This document shows, piece after piece, positions 36,207 to 45,451 of a DNA stretch of 64,000 nt. The first letter of the stretch is position 1. Each line of letters opens with the position of its first letter. The stretch is from contig JAIQDT010007306.1 of NCBI GenBank assembly GCA_021521415.1, positions 1 through 64,000 of the forward strand. Direction: 5' to 3'. The notes under the pieces were generated by a model. It was not told where the DNA came from. It saw only the letters and a program-made list of their open reading frames with translations, and made no database searches. Both the position numbers and the translations under genes were made by a program. The DNA is from Bidens hawaiensis. Lineage: Eukaryota > Streptophyta > Magnoliopsida > Asterales > Asteraceae.

Positions 36207-36214
36207 TATAAAAG
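36207..36214 (+). promoter_or_regulatory. Canonical TATA box ahead of Copia B ORF3
   Basis: TATAAAAG lies 15-20 bp after an AACTTCGCC motif and about 500 bp before the ORF3 ATG, well inside the element and away from the LTR. It suggests ORF3 may have its own promoter. Inference only. Confidence 0.5.
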
Positions 36215-36707
36215 GCAATTCTGGTCCACGTCTGGTCAAACTGAACACAAAACACCTACTGAACCCTCGGCGAACTTGTCATCTGAATCAACTTTCTTAT
36301 AATCTGCTTCGTGACTACCACTAAGGTGCCTTGATGTCTATTGATTCATAATAAACTTGTTGTGTGGTTAATCAATTCCATAATGTAGGTTTTTAATCGG
36401 GTCTATTGGGTTATTCCTTTTTATCGATCATACTCTATATTTATGGTTGCATTGGTGGTGTCTGGATCTCCGAGACCTCAATCGGACATCCTTATACCTA
36501 TTGTCCATCTCTGATTGTCTGTCATTGCTACTGATTTTGATCTTGATTCAGGCAGTGTGCGTGCAGCGAAGTTGTGATTGTGGCGAAGTTATTACAACAT
36601 CGCTGATTGGTCACAACTTCGCCATCACCAACTTCGCTACCTTTCTGCTTGGCGAAGTTACACACTGTCTAGGAGTTTATCTAACTTACCTTGTTTGCTT
36701 TGCAGAT

Positions 36708-37919
36708 ATGGCTGCTGTAGCAGGTGCGGGTGGTACAGGTGGTGATGAAGGAGATGGGGATAAGAGAAAATTCTTTCCGAGTCACAACATGTACGTGACA
36801 TTGGACCCAGATGCTCGTGGAGTAGAAGATTACTCAGAGATCATCACGTTTCTCATACGATCAAGGATTTTTCATGCCATCACTACAACTCTTCCGATCT
36901 CTTTACCAAATATAGAAGACTTTTGGAACACAGTGGAATATGATTGTCGAGTGGAACCTCCATTGATGCATGCTACTGTCAATCGTCAGGAAGTACATGT
37001 TTCTGCAAATCAGATACAGGAGGCTCTACAGTTTGAAGATGAAACTACTCAGGACCCCACCGAGTTTTCAGCCTCTTTTAGGAATGGGGCATTTCTTCGT
37101 ATGGGATACTCTGGTCCATTGGAAGACTCACAACGCCGAAAGGGATTTCTATTGGATCAATGGCGTTTCTTGATGCATGTGTTGATTGTTTGCATGTCCG
37201 GCCGCAAAGCAGGAACTGATGGTATGGGTGCGACAATGCAATCTGCCATGACTGCGCTGACATATAATAAACCATTTAGCTTTAGTCAAATGGTGTTCTA
37301 CGAAATTGATCGTCAGCGGAGGGCTGCTGACAGGGAGCGGTTCTTAATGTATCCGAGATTTTTACATATGATTCTTAATCATGTTGCTCCTAATCTGCCA
37401 CAACGTCGTCCTATCTCTTTTGTGGAATGTATAAACAAGAGAATTTTTGCTCAATGTCGATCATCGAGCGCACGAAGTAATCCTGAACGTCGTCCGTGAC
37501 ACACTGATTTATTTGGGTACCTTGTAAATCCTAACTTCGTTGCTCCACCAGAGGATGAATTTGTTGATCCTGCACCGGCACAAGCTGATATGCCACAACC
37601 ACCTCCCGTGGTTCATGTTGCTCCAGTTCCTATTGATCCTGTTCAAGATGCTCTCTTACTGGATGATCCAGTAATAGATCCTGTTATCTCTGCAGCAGAG
37701 GGGATAGATCTTGATGTTGCTTTGGGGGTGCAAGGTATTTTTGGTACTTCCTCTGAAGTTCAGGTTTCCTCAATCGTAGTGTCTGGGGTACCATCTTCTT
37801 TGATTGTCGGTTCAGTTGGTCAATCTCGACCTTCAAGAGAGGATTCAGAGGAAACTTTATCTGATTCTTCAAATGATGAAGCTGCTGAAGCCCAGAGAGT
37901 TTTAGTTACACAAGAGCGG
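36708..37919 (+). pseudogene. Copia B ORF3, N-terminal part (env-position ORF), cut by solo LTR S2
   Basis: The chosen start is the ATG at 36708, two bases after a strong 3' splice site (TTGTTTGCTTTGCAG). The frame is also open upstream to 36447, where a hydrophobic stretch (LSLLLILILIQAV) would give a signal-like N-terminus, so that start cannot be excluded. Landmarks: FFPSHNMYVTLD, FWNTVEYD, DQWRFLMHVLIVCMSG, FLMYPRFLHMIL. A TGA at 37497 follows NPERRP; the frame then continues open through a Pro- and Asp-rich acidic stretch to the solo LTR at 37920. I recall an abundant Asteraceae Copia-linked family with the FLMYPRF motif, sometimes misannotated as xylulose kinase; not checked. Function unknown. 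Confidence 0.65.
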
Positions 37920-38086
37920 TGTAACATCCTAAAATTTATAATGTTGAATAAAGAAAGTTATGTTTAGTAATTTCACGTTTTAGTTATTTAATGTCGAGTA
38001 AGGAACGGGTCTTGGGCTTAGTTATTTTATGAACTCGGCCTGTCTCGACCCGTAGGAAGCCAACCCGAGCCTAACCAAACCCGTAG

Positions 38087-38094
38087 TATATAAA
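38087..38094 (+). promoter_or_regulatory. TATA box of solo LTR S2
   Basis: TATATAAA, 168 bp from the LTR start, followed by a CT-rich leader (CACCATTTTCACCATCTTCC). Matches the position of the TATA box in S1. A solo LTR with an intact promoter could start transcripts into the 3' part of ORF3. Confidence 0.55.
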
Positions 38095-38516
38095 CGAAAG
38101 TTCTTGACACTTCCACCATTTTCACCATCTTCCTTCACTTACACCCACCCAAACACTCTCATTTCTAGAGAGAGAAGCTAGAGAGAGAAAGTTCTCAAAT
38201 CACAAATCCGAGTCCACAATCTTGTTCCTAATCGTTTTTGGTAAGTCCCTCTCGAAAATCATCCGTTTTCATAACCATTTTCGAGATCAAATCGAGCAAA
38301 AACTCCCATTTTCGTAACTTGAGTTTTCGGGTCAAAAACCGCCTTGTTTTGATGTCAAAATGCAAGCTTTTGTGTTTAAAAGTACAAGGAATCGATAGCC
38401 CTTTCAATCCCGAGCATTTCCATGTCAAAAACGTCGATTTTGGGTCAAAAATCTGGAAAAATCTGGAAAACCCGTGGGTTTCTCCGTCGCCAGCTTGAAG
38501 GAGTCGAATCAGACTC

Positions 38517-38790
38517 ATTCGATCGAACCAGTCGATCGAATCAGTCCATTCGATCGAATGCGTAGATCGAACAAGTCCAGTCGACCGAATAGGGAAGCAA
38601 CCGAATGGTCTCCAACTCATTCGATCGAATGAGTTTTGTATTCGATCGAATGAGTGTTGTATTCGATCGAACGTGTTCCTATTCGATCGAACGTGTTCCT
38701 GTTTGATCGAACGTGTTGTATTCGATCGAACGTGTTGTATTCGATCGAACGTGTTCCTATTCGATCGAACGTGTTCCTATTCGATCGAAT
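38517..38790. repeat. Minisatellite of the palindrome TTCGATCGAA in S2
   Basis: About 13 copies of ATTCGATCGAA, the later ones in 18-22-bp units with GTGTTCCT or GTGTTGT spacers. Every unit centres on the 10-bp palindrome TTCGATCGAA. The corresponding part of S1 carries the unrelated GGCGAAGTT array instead. Confidence 0.85.
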
Positions 38791-39327
38791 CAAGCCAGAA
38801 CCAAGCTGTTTCCAAGTTCGCCTAAGGTTTAACCTCGCCTGAAGCGAAGTTCGTTTTAAAATGAATTAAAAACCTAATGGGAAATGTGTTAAGGCAGTTA
38901 TCGAAAACGAGTAGTAGTAGTTAATTGATATGTGTAAATATTATACAGTTAGCCGAGCCCAGTTAAAGAAAGGAATTACAATCAACGGAGAACGTAACCG
39001 TATTCAGGTGAGTTTCTAGCCCCATTTCCTTGTTATGTTTTCGGGGCTGTGTGCATACTCGATGTGAAGTGTGAATCCACTTACTTTAAGTGGTAAGTGT
39101 ATGCTATAGATGTTATATGAGGTATATATTTATAATGCTTGTCGGTACGTGAACGATCTTCGGATATTGCACGTATCGCCAAGGATAGCGATTGCCAAGT
39201 GGTTGATAGTGTGTATGAACGATGTGATGTGACTTGTTCACTACGTAAATACTAAACTAATATGAGTGTGACCAAGGCAGGTTGAGGTAGAGTGTGTTAG
39301 AGGTAGCAGGAGTCTAGTAAGGGTGTT

Positions 39328-39597
39328 AGTGGCATAGCGTGAGTGCGTGATAGGGAAAGCCTATACGTGCCTTCGTTATTAAGTGGCATAGCGTGAGTGC
39401 GTGATAGGGAAAGCCTATACGTGCCTTCGTTATTAAGTGGCATAGCGTGAGTGCGTGATAGGGAAAGCCTATACGTGCCTTCGCTATTAAGTGGCATAGC
39501 GTGAGTGCGTGATAGGGAAAGCCTATACGTGCCTTCGTTATTAAGTGGCATAGCGTGAGTGCGTGATAGGGAAAGCCTATACGTGCCGTTGTAATTA
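39328..39597. repeat. 54-bp minisatellite, five copies, in S2
   Basis: Units start at 39328, 39382, 39436, 39490 and 39544 and are almost identical; each begins AGTGGCATAGCGTGAGTGCG. Because 54 is divisible by three the array yields an 18-residue periodic open frame on the minus strand, which is an artefact. Related to the diverged array at 8689-9100 in S1. Confidence 0.9.
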
Positions 39598-40013
39598 AGT
39601 GGCTAAGCTGTAGGGGTAATTAAGTGGTTAAACAGTGGCATGTTAGACAGTGGACTATGTGTCTTCGGATACGTATATATATATTGTATGAAGTGGTTGT
39701 ATGATAAGTTGCTTGATTAACTAGAACTCACTCAGCGTAGCTGACTTTTAGTATGCACGCAGGTGAGCTGATTATAGAGTTAGCATGAGGATGACACACG
39801 GCATGGATTGAACGGCTGGCATCTGAAGAAAGAAGTAAAGATGTTTTAAATATAAAGTTTTGTGTTATGGTATCAAAGAAAAGATTGAATGATTTGTAAC
39901 AAATGATTGATGTTTTATATTCCGCGAAAAGTTTTAATAAACTCTGATTTGAAGAACTGTGTTTATGAGTAAATCCGACGCGAAAGTAGGGCTTCCGGTA
40001 ACGGGGCCTTACA

Positions 40014-41848
40014 AGCGGATTCAAGGAAAACGGAAGAAAGATTCGGATGATAGTGAGTCGGATTATGAACAGGAGTTGTATGCCTTGGTCCGAAGATCAA
40101 AGAGAGCTAGAGCTGGTGAAAGCTCAAGTGTTGTTCAATTTGCCCCTCCACAGTTATCTGGTATCAAGTGTTGTTCAATTTGCCCCTCCACAGTTATCTG
40201 GTATGTCAATAGTACCTCCCTCTTCATCCGAACCACTCACAGTGACATCTAGTGGTCAAACGGTGGCTTTGTCAGCACCATCTTGTGTTTCATCTACGGT
40301 TGTGATGTCTATGCCGGCGATTGTGTCTCTACCACAACGTACTATTGCATCGTCTGAGGTTCTGTCTATGTTTGTTGAATCTACGGTGATGGCGACTACT
40401 AGGTCCACTGTTTCAATTCCTACTCCGGTCACTAGTCCACCATCATCAGAAACTCCAGTGACACTGGGTATCCCTCCGCCGTATGCACAAGACATTTCTC
40501 ACATGTCATTTGCTTTTGATGCTTCATTGTCATATTCAGAGCGGATAGCGGCTCTAGAACGTGTCGTGGCTGAGCAGTCAAGAATTAATCTCATTCAAAC
40601 ACAAGCTATTCAACGGTTAGTGGCTGAGAACCAAATTCAGTCATCTCTTCTTATTGAGCATGGTAAACTTTTTGATACGCTTAAACAGTTCTTAGCATCT
40701 CAGGGGGAGACCAGTTGCAAAGGGGATGAGTTGAGAACCAAGAGGATAGAGGACAGAGATGATGATCCCAATGCTTCGAAAGATGCAGGTGGTGAGCTGC
40801 CAAGAACTGAACAAACTCTTGGAGCTTCCACATCTCAGGGGGAGTCTACTGGTCCATCTGGCAGTGCAAGTGGTGAGACGGTTGTGGTGGATGATGAAGC
40901 TATTGGTCCATCTGGCAGTACAAGTGGTGAAACTTTTGTGGTGGATGATGAGGAAGATATGGATGAAAATGTGTTGCCTCTGAGTGAGATTGAAAAGCTT
41001 GGTGAACAGATTGAGATTGACAGTGGCTTAGAGGAAGGTGAGATACCTGATGATAGTGTTGAACATGATATTACAAGTCAAGAACGTGTGGGTCAAGATG
41101 ATAATATGTCGGGTGATTCTGAGTGGGAGGAACAGCCACGGTGGAAAGAAGAATATGCTCATTGATTTAACAAAACAAAGAAACCAGTGGTACCAACGAT
41201 GTTCAAAAAGAGTTATAATATTAAAGGATATGCTGAATCGAAAAAGGGTATTATCTGTTGGTTGTATGATGATCAGCTAAAAGTATTTGTGGTGAAAAGA
41301 TATGATGGGATTCAGTACTTTGCTAAGAAGTTGAGATCATTCAATATGTTACCTGAGTGTGAGGTGAAGGACTTGGCTCGTTTAAGGTTGATTAATAGGA
41401 GTGGGGACAACTTTGCTAGTTGGGTTGGTAAAATAGTGTGGAGTGAAGTTGTTAAGGAGAAAAATTTTGAGTTGTTGAAGCCTCAAAGGGGAAGTTGGTT
41501 GAAGATACAGATCGAGGAATGCGGGCTGATGGCAAGCCCTGGATGGTGATGAAGTACAAACCGATTCGTTGTATGAAAGAAGTTCCAATGAAGACTATGC
41601 CTCAAGATGTGTTAAAAGATTTTAAATGGTGGTATGTTGATTGCCAAACTGCTGAAGCCGTGATGGAAGATCAAGATGAACAGGAGATCTTAAGGGTGTA
41701 TGATCCTATGCACTTGGTTAATTTGTCTCAAGCTGATTTGCAGGTACTCAACGAAAAGAAGATTTTTTATATTCCTGCCTGGAAAGATGAAGCGAAGAAA
41801 TATCAAAGGGTGGCCTCAGTTTGTGTGAGACAAGGTGTACGTGCTTGA
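40014..41848 (+). pseudogene. Copia B ORF3, C-terminal part (coiled coil, acidic repeats; broken)
   Basis: Resumes after the solo LTR with a basic stretch (KRKKDSDDSESDYEQEL, RRSKRARAG). A 40-bp tandem duplication (40124-40163 and 40164-40203) shifts the frame. Then come a Ser/Thr/Pro-rich region and a predicted coiled coil (ERIAALERVVAEQ, IQRLVAENQ) near 40540-40700. Next are two near-copies of GPSGSxSGETxVVDDE, and an acidic tail. A TGA at 41163 interrupts the frame before a more globular C-terminal segment (KKSYNIKGYAESKKGIICWL, VKRYDGIQYFAKKLRSF). A further frameshift lies near 41490; the last frame (DFKWWYVDCQTAEAVMEDQD) ends at 41848. The whole ORF3 would be roughly 850-900 residues. 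Its role is unknown. Confidence 0.65.
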
Positions 41849-41915
41849 AGATGGAAGGTACGGCTTTTTGGATTACATGACGAGACGAAGATGTAAGAGA
41901 AATGAAGCTACTGCC

Positions 41916-41924
41916 AAGAGGGAG
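41916..41924 (+). promoter_or_regulatory. Polypurine tract of Copia B
   Basis: AAGAGGGAG, two bases before the 3' LTR. Confidence 0.8.
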
Positions 41925-41926
41925 TC

Positions 41927-42335
41927 TGTTGGTGCATTATGCCAGTAGTTCATTTGTCTCAAGTTTATCGTGTCTATAATCATTACGATGTTTGGTTTGT
42001 CGTGATAAACTAGTTAGTTTTGTTTTTGGTTTTGGCGAACTTAGCTTCTGGCGAAGTTAGGGACAACTTCGCCTAGGGTGTTAGGCGAAGTTGTCGTGTT
42101 ATATTAACCTAACTTCCGCTGTCAGTTTGGAAGGTTTTTTGGGGTATTCGTCTTGTAAGCCGAAGCAGCGTTTCGGTGTGATTAGCATTCATATCTAATA
42201 GAAAAGTAACCTTTGTCTTACGTGTTACGTGTTCCTTTACGTGTCTCTCGTCTAAACACTCGTATCGTATACGTAGGGGATTCCGTACCCTCGTGTTACG
42301 AGATAATCCTGTGTTGATCCGGCTGGGAACCTACA
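41927..42335 (+). repeat. 3' LTR of Copia B
   Basis: 409 bp beginning TGTTGGTGC and ending CCTACA; about ten differences from the 5' LTR, nine of them transitions. Confidence 0.93.
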
Positions 42336-42340
42336 CATAG

Positions 42341-44685
42341 GGAAATGGGTCTACAAAAGTAAAAGTGCTATCAATACTTTTAGCATGTTCACTACTTTTC
42401 CAAAACCATTTTTGGTTTTCAAATACTTCAACCTCCTCATATCTTTTGGTACTAAACTGTTTGGTGTCTGGGTTATAAAGTCTATACCCATGACCTTGAC
42501 TAGAATATCCAATAAGGATATATCTAATTGCTCTACTGTCTAGTTTCCTTGTTAACTGGGAAGGAATTAGACCATAAGCAATGCTACCAAACAGCTTCAT
42601 ACGAGAAACAGATGGCTTATTACCTGACCAGGCATGCAGGGGTGTTTGATGCATAAGAGCTTTAGTTGGTGATCGATTGATTGTGTAAATTGCAGTTGAC
42701 ACGGCTTCAGCCCACATAAAGTTTGGCAATTCTTTTCCCTTTAGCATACTTCGAGTCAAATTCATAATAGTTCTGTTTTTCCTCTCCACGACACCATTGT
42801 GTTGAGGAGTGTATGGCATGGTGACTTCCCTTCGAATCCCAGCTTCATCATAAAAGGTGTTGAATTTTGTTGGCCAAAACTCACCACCGCGATCTGAGCG
42901 AAGTACTTTGATCATGCAGTTGCTTTCATTTTCCACCATGCTTTTGAACAACTTAAACTTTGTAAATGCCTCATTTTTATACTTCAAGAAATATACCCAG
43001 CACATACGAGTAGATCATCAATAAAGAGTAAGTAGTAAAGACTGTTACCAAGGCTTGGAGTTTGCATGGGCCCACATAAATCAGTGTGGACCAGACCTAG
43101 TTTTGTGGTAGCACGCCAAGAGGTAGATTGAAATGGCTTCCTTGTTTGCTTGGCAACAATGAACGTCTCACACTTGAGTGTTGAATAAATTCTTGGCAGT
43201 CCAAGTACCATCTCTTTATCATGTAATTGTTTGAGAGCATCAAAGTTAAGGTGACAGAATCTTTGATGCCATTTAAGTGCTTCTTCCTCTTGCTTGTTAT
43301 GGGTTGACTTGTCTTGAATGGTAATAAGGCTTGTTGCGTCAAATAGGAACATGTTTTTTGTTGCAACTGTGATTTGCATGATGGTCTGGCCTGTGGCTTT
43401 GTTCTTGATTAAGCACTTATCATCATCGAAGTAAAGTGAGTATCCCTTCTTCATCAACTGACCAACACTCAACAGGTTGTATTCAAGTTCTGGTGCATAG
43501 TACACATTTTCAAGTAGCTTGAATGTGTTATGTCTAGTATGGATCTTCACAGTACCTTTCCTTTTGACAGCAAACTTCTTCTTGTTTCCTAGTTTTACCC
43601 CCAGCTTGAACGTTTCATCCAGAGTGGTGAAACTTGCTTTTGAACCTGTCATGTGATTCGAACAGCCTGAATCGACGAACCACAAGTGAGACTTAGCACC
43701 AGAATCTTCATCGTTTGACATCATCATAAAATCATCATGGGTCACCTCATCAGGTAGTGTATGACAAACAATCAACAGTTGCTGAGATTCAGTTTCCTCG
43801 GCATCATTCTGATCTTCATTTTCAGCAACATTAACCTGAGCCTCATCATTGTACCCACAATCCCTTTTAAGATGGCCGATTTTTTTGCAAACGTGACATT
43901 GAGGCACTTTGCTTCGGTCCAAAGTACCCCTGCCACGACTAGCCCCTCTACCACGGAAGGCTTCCCAACCACGGCCTCATCCACGAGCAGCTTTAGACAA
44001 GGACAAATCTTGGAAAGCTTGAAGGGCTTGTTCATCTTTTACCTCCGACGTTTCGGTTTTCTCTCTTAGTCGGTGATCGGCTGTTAATTCGTTCCTCCTG
44101 TGACTGAAGTAGACCCATTAGCTTCACGGGTGTAACTTCAGACAAATTGAACACAACTTCAATTGATGGTATAACATAGTCATACTTTGGTGATAGGCTC
44201 CTTAGAATTTTTTCAACAATTTTTTGATCAGTAATCTCTTCTCCGTAGGACCTTTGACGCCCTACGTTGTCCATAACCCGGGAAAAGTAATCACCGATAG
44301 CCTCGTCATCTTTCATGCCCAAGTTTTCAAAATCTCGCCTGAGACCTTGAAGTTTTACCGATTGCACTTGCGAGTCACCTTGAAATTCCACCTGCAAGAT
44401 CTCCTACGTGTCTTTAGCAGATTCAGCAGCAGCAATACGAGAGAAGAGGTGAACATGCACCCCTTGTTGAATCAGAGACATGGCCTGTGCATCTTTTTTT
44501 CGTGATTCCCTACGATCTTGGGAGTCATCATTGACAGCGGTGACTCCAAGATATACAACATCCCACAGTTCACGGGATCGGAGGATGGTTTTCATGCGGA
44601 GGCTCCAATGTTCATAGCCTTCACCCTTAAACACGGGAATGGCTGGGTTGGGGTAGGAGGTAGGAATGACATAGTTTTCAGCCAT
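42341..44685 (-). pseudogene. Copia A gag and pol, 5' half: gag, protease, integrase (broken)
   Basis: Gag starts at the ATG ending at 44685 (MAENYVIPTSYPNPAIPVFK) with the motif YEHWSLRMKTILRS. A TAG near 44404 replaces the Trp codon expected after AKDT. The frame shifts near 44080, and a TGA near 43982 interrupts an Arg/Gly-rich stretch. Then follow a zinc knuckle CHVCKKIGHLKRDC, protease WFVDSGCSNHMTG, pre-integrase KWHQRFCHLNF, and integrase with HTDLCGP, LRSDRGGEF and NGVVERKNR. A frameshift lies near 43000. It ends at the Copia B target duplication in the linker before RT (VDPFPY), and the sentence resumes at 28070 on the same strand. Confidence 0.9.
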
Positions 44686-44731
44686 GGAAGTGAGGAGTGA
44701 GAATTTGATGAATTGGATCGTAAAGAGCTGT

Positions 44732-44743
44732 GCTCTGATACCA
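44732..44743 (-). promoter_or_regulatory. Primer-binding site of Copia A
   Basis: On the minus strand TGGTATCAGAGC, four bases after the 5' LTR end (44748). Confidence 0.92.
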
Positions 44744-44747
44744 CAAA

Positions 44748-45078
44748 TGTTGGTATTAAAGGCAGAATTGAAACAGTAAACACAAAATAGAAGAGCTCAA
44801 CTTTTTTAATAAGGATAATTCAAGGTGTACATGAACTGAGAATTACAAAGCTTTAAATAGGGAAAAAGTAACCATAAAAGACTCAACAACCTACTGACTT
44901 AGTGGATTATCCTGTAACCCACTAGCCTATTATTAAGTACCCACTACTTATGAAATATTCAAAGACACACACATGCAACATGCACGTGTAACATGACTCA
45001 ACATAATTAATTAAACTACTTCAGCTTCATGCACACATATTGAGCTTCATGCAACTAAGTTTGAATCACACTTCATTA
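44748..45078 (-). repeat. 5' LTR of Copia A
   Basis: 331 bp, partner of 25896-26226, reading TAATGAAGTG ... ACCAACA on the minus strand. Confidence 0.93.
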
Positions 45079-45451
45079 GGCGGGAGGTGGAGTGGCCGGA
45101 GAAGAGGGCGGCGGCCGGCGGTGGTGGCCGCTAGAAAGCTTGATGGTGGCTATGGAGGAAAAAGAAGGATAAGAGAGATAAAGAATAAATATATATTAAT
45201 TGTTTTTTATTGTTTTTCTTTATTTATTAAAACACTTTTTTAATTAAATAGGTAAATTGACCAATTTGTCCTCATGTGCAAGGCACATGACCTGACTTAA
45301 TGAGAAATTTAACCGGGTTAGGCGAAAAGGACAAACGCTGTTGGATTTTGAAACATAAAGGACAAAAAAGATCAATTTTGAAGATGAGGGACCACAAGTG
45401 AAATTTGGATGAAAGATAAAGGAAAAATTTTGTAATTCTGTCATATCAATA

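Larger units (their letters stand above)
37920..40013 (+). mobile_element. Ty3/gypsy-type solo LTR S2 (2094 bp) inside Copia B ORF3
   Basis: Starts TGTAACATCC and ends CGGGGCCTTACA, the same family as S1 (8203-10814) in the other orientation. The target duplication AGCGG is at 37915-37919 and 40014-40018. Removing the LTR and one AGCGG rejoins the ORF3 frame as TQER-IQGK. No internal retroelement sequence is present, so it is a solo LTR. Shared stretches with S1 include 38850-39020 and 39722-40010. Between them the two LTRs hold different tandem arrays. Confidence 0.9.
28076..42335 (+). mobile_element. Copia retrotransposon B (SIRE/Maximus-like) with an extra 3' ORF
   Basis: Plus-strand element of 14.26 kb, about 12.2 kb without the nested solo LTR. 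LTRs of 409 bp lie at 28076-28484 and 41927-42335, and the target duplication is CATAG (28071-28075 and 42336-42340). Primer site, gag, pol, a ~1.8-kb spacer, a third ORF and a polypurine tract follow in order. RT and RNase H signatures ([27 protein letters not shown]) suggest the SIRE/Maximus lineage, whose members carry an ORF after pol; the lineage is inferred. LTRs differ at about ten sites, nine of them transitions. Gag and pol carry several stops, so it is not autonomous now. Confidence 0.93.
25896..45078 (-). mobile_element. Copia retrotransposon A, split by Copia B
   Basis: Minus-strand element with 331-bp LTRs at 44748-45078 (5') and 25896-26226 (3'). Target duplications are GGCAG (25891-25895) and GGCGG (45079-45083), one mismatch. 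Removing it rebuilds the right arm of MULE M1, matching the left arm. Without the nested Copia B the element is about 4.9 kb, a normal Copia length. LTRs begin TAATGAAG and end CCAACA, an exception to the usual TG start. The two LTRs differ at about eight sites by eye. Confidence 0.93.
24692..45442. mobile_element. MULE-like foldback element M1, split by a nested Copia
   Basis: Both ends begin GACAGAATTACA (right end complemented) and are flanked by the 9-bp duplication ATATCAATA (24683-24691 and 45443-45451), the Mutator hallmark. Inverted arms run from 24692 to about 25165 and from about 25786 to 45442, the right arm being split at 25895 by Copia A. Without the insert the element is about 1.56 kb with ~475-bp arms and a ~620-bp centre. 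Arms contain CCGGCG-rich coding-like sequence but no transposase, so it is non-autonomous. Confidence 0.85.

Noticed and set aside
39297..39551. 84-aa minus-strand frame with an 18-residue repeat
   Set aside because: It is produced by the 54-bp minisatellite, whose unit is a multiple of three; it lies in a non-coding LTR and has no start context or homologue.
39728..40024. 98-aa minus-strand frame near the end of solo LTR S2
   Set aside because: Partly conserved in S1 only because the LTRs are homologous; it opposes the LTR transcription direction and has no domain.
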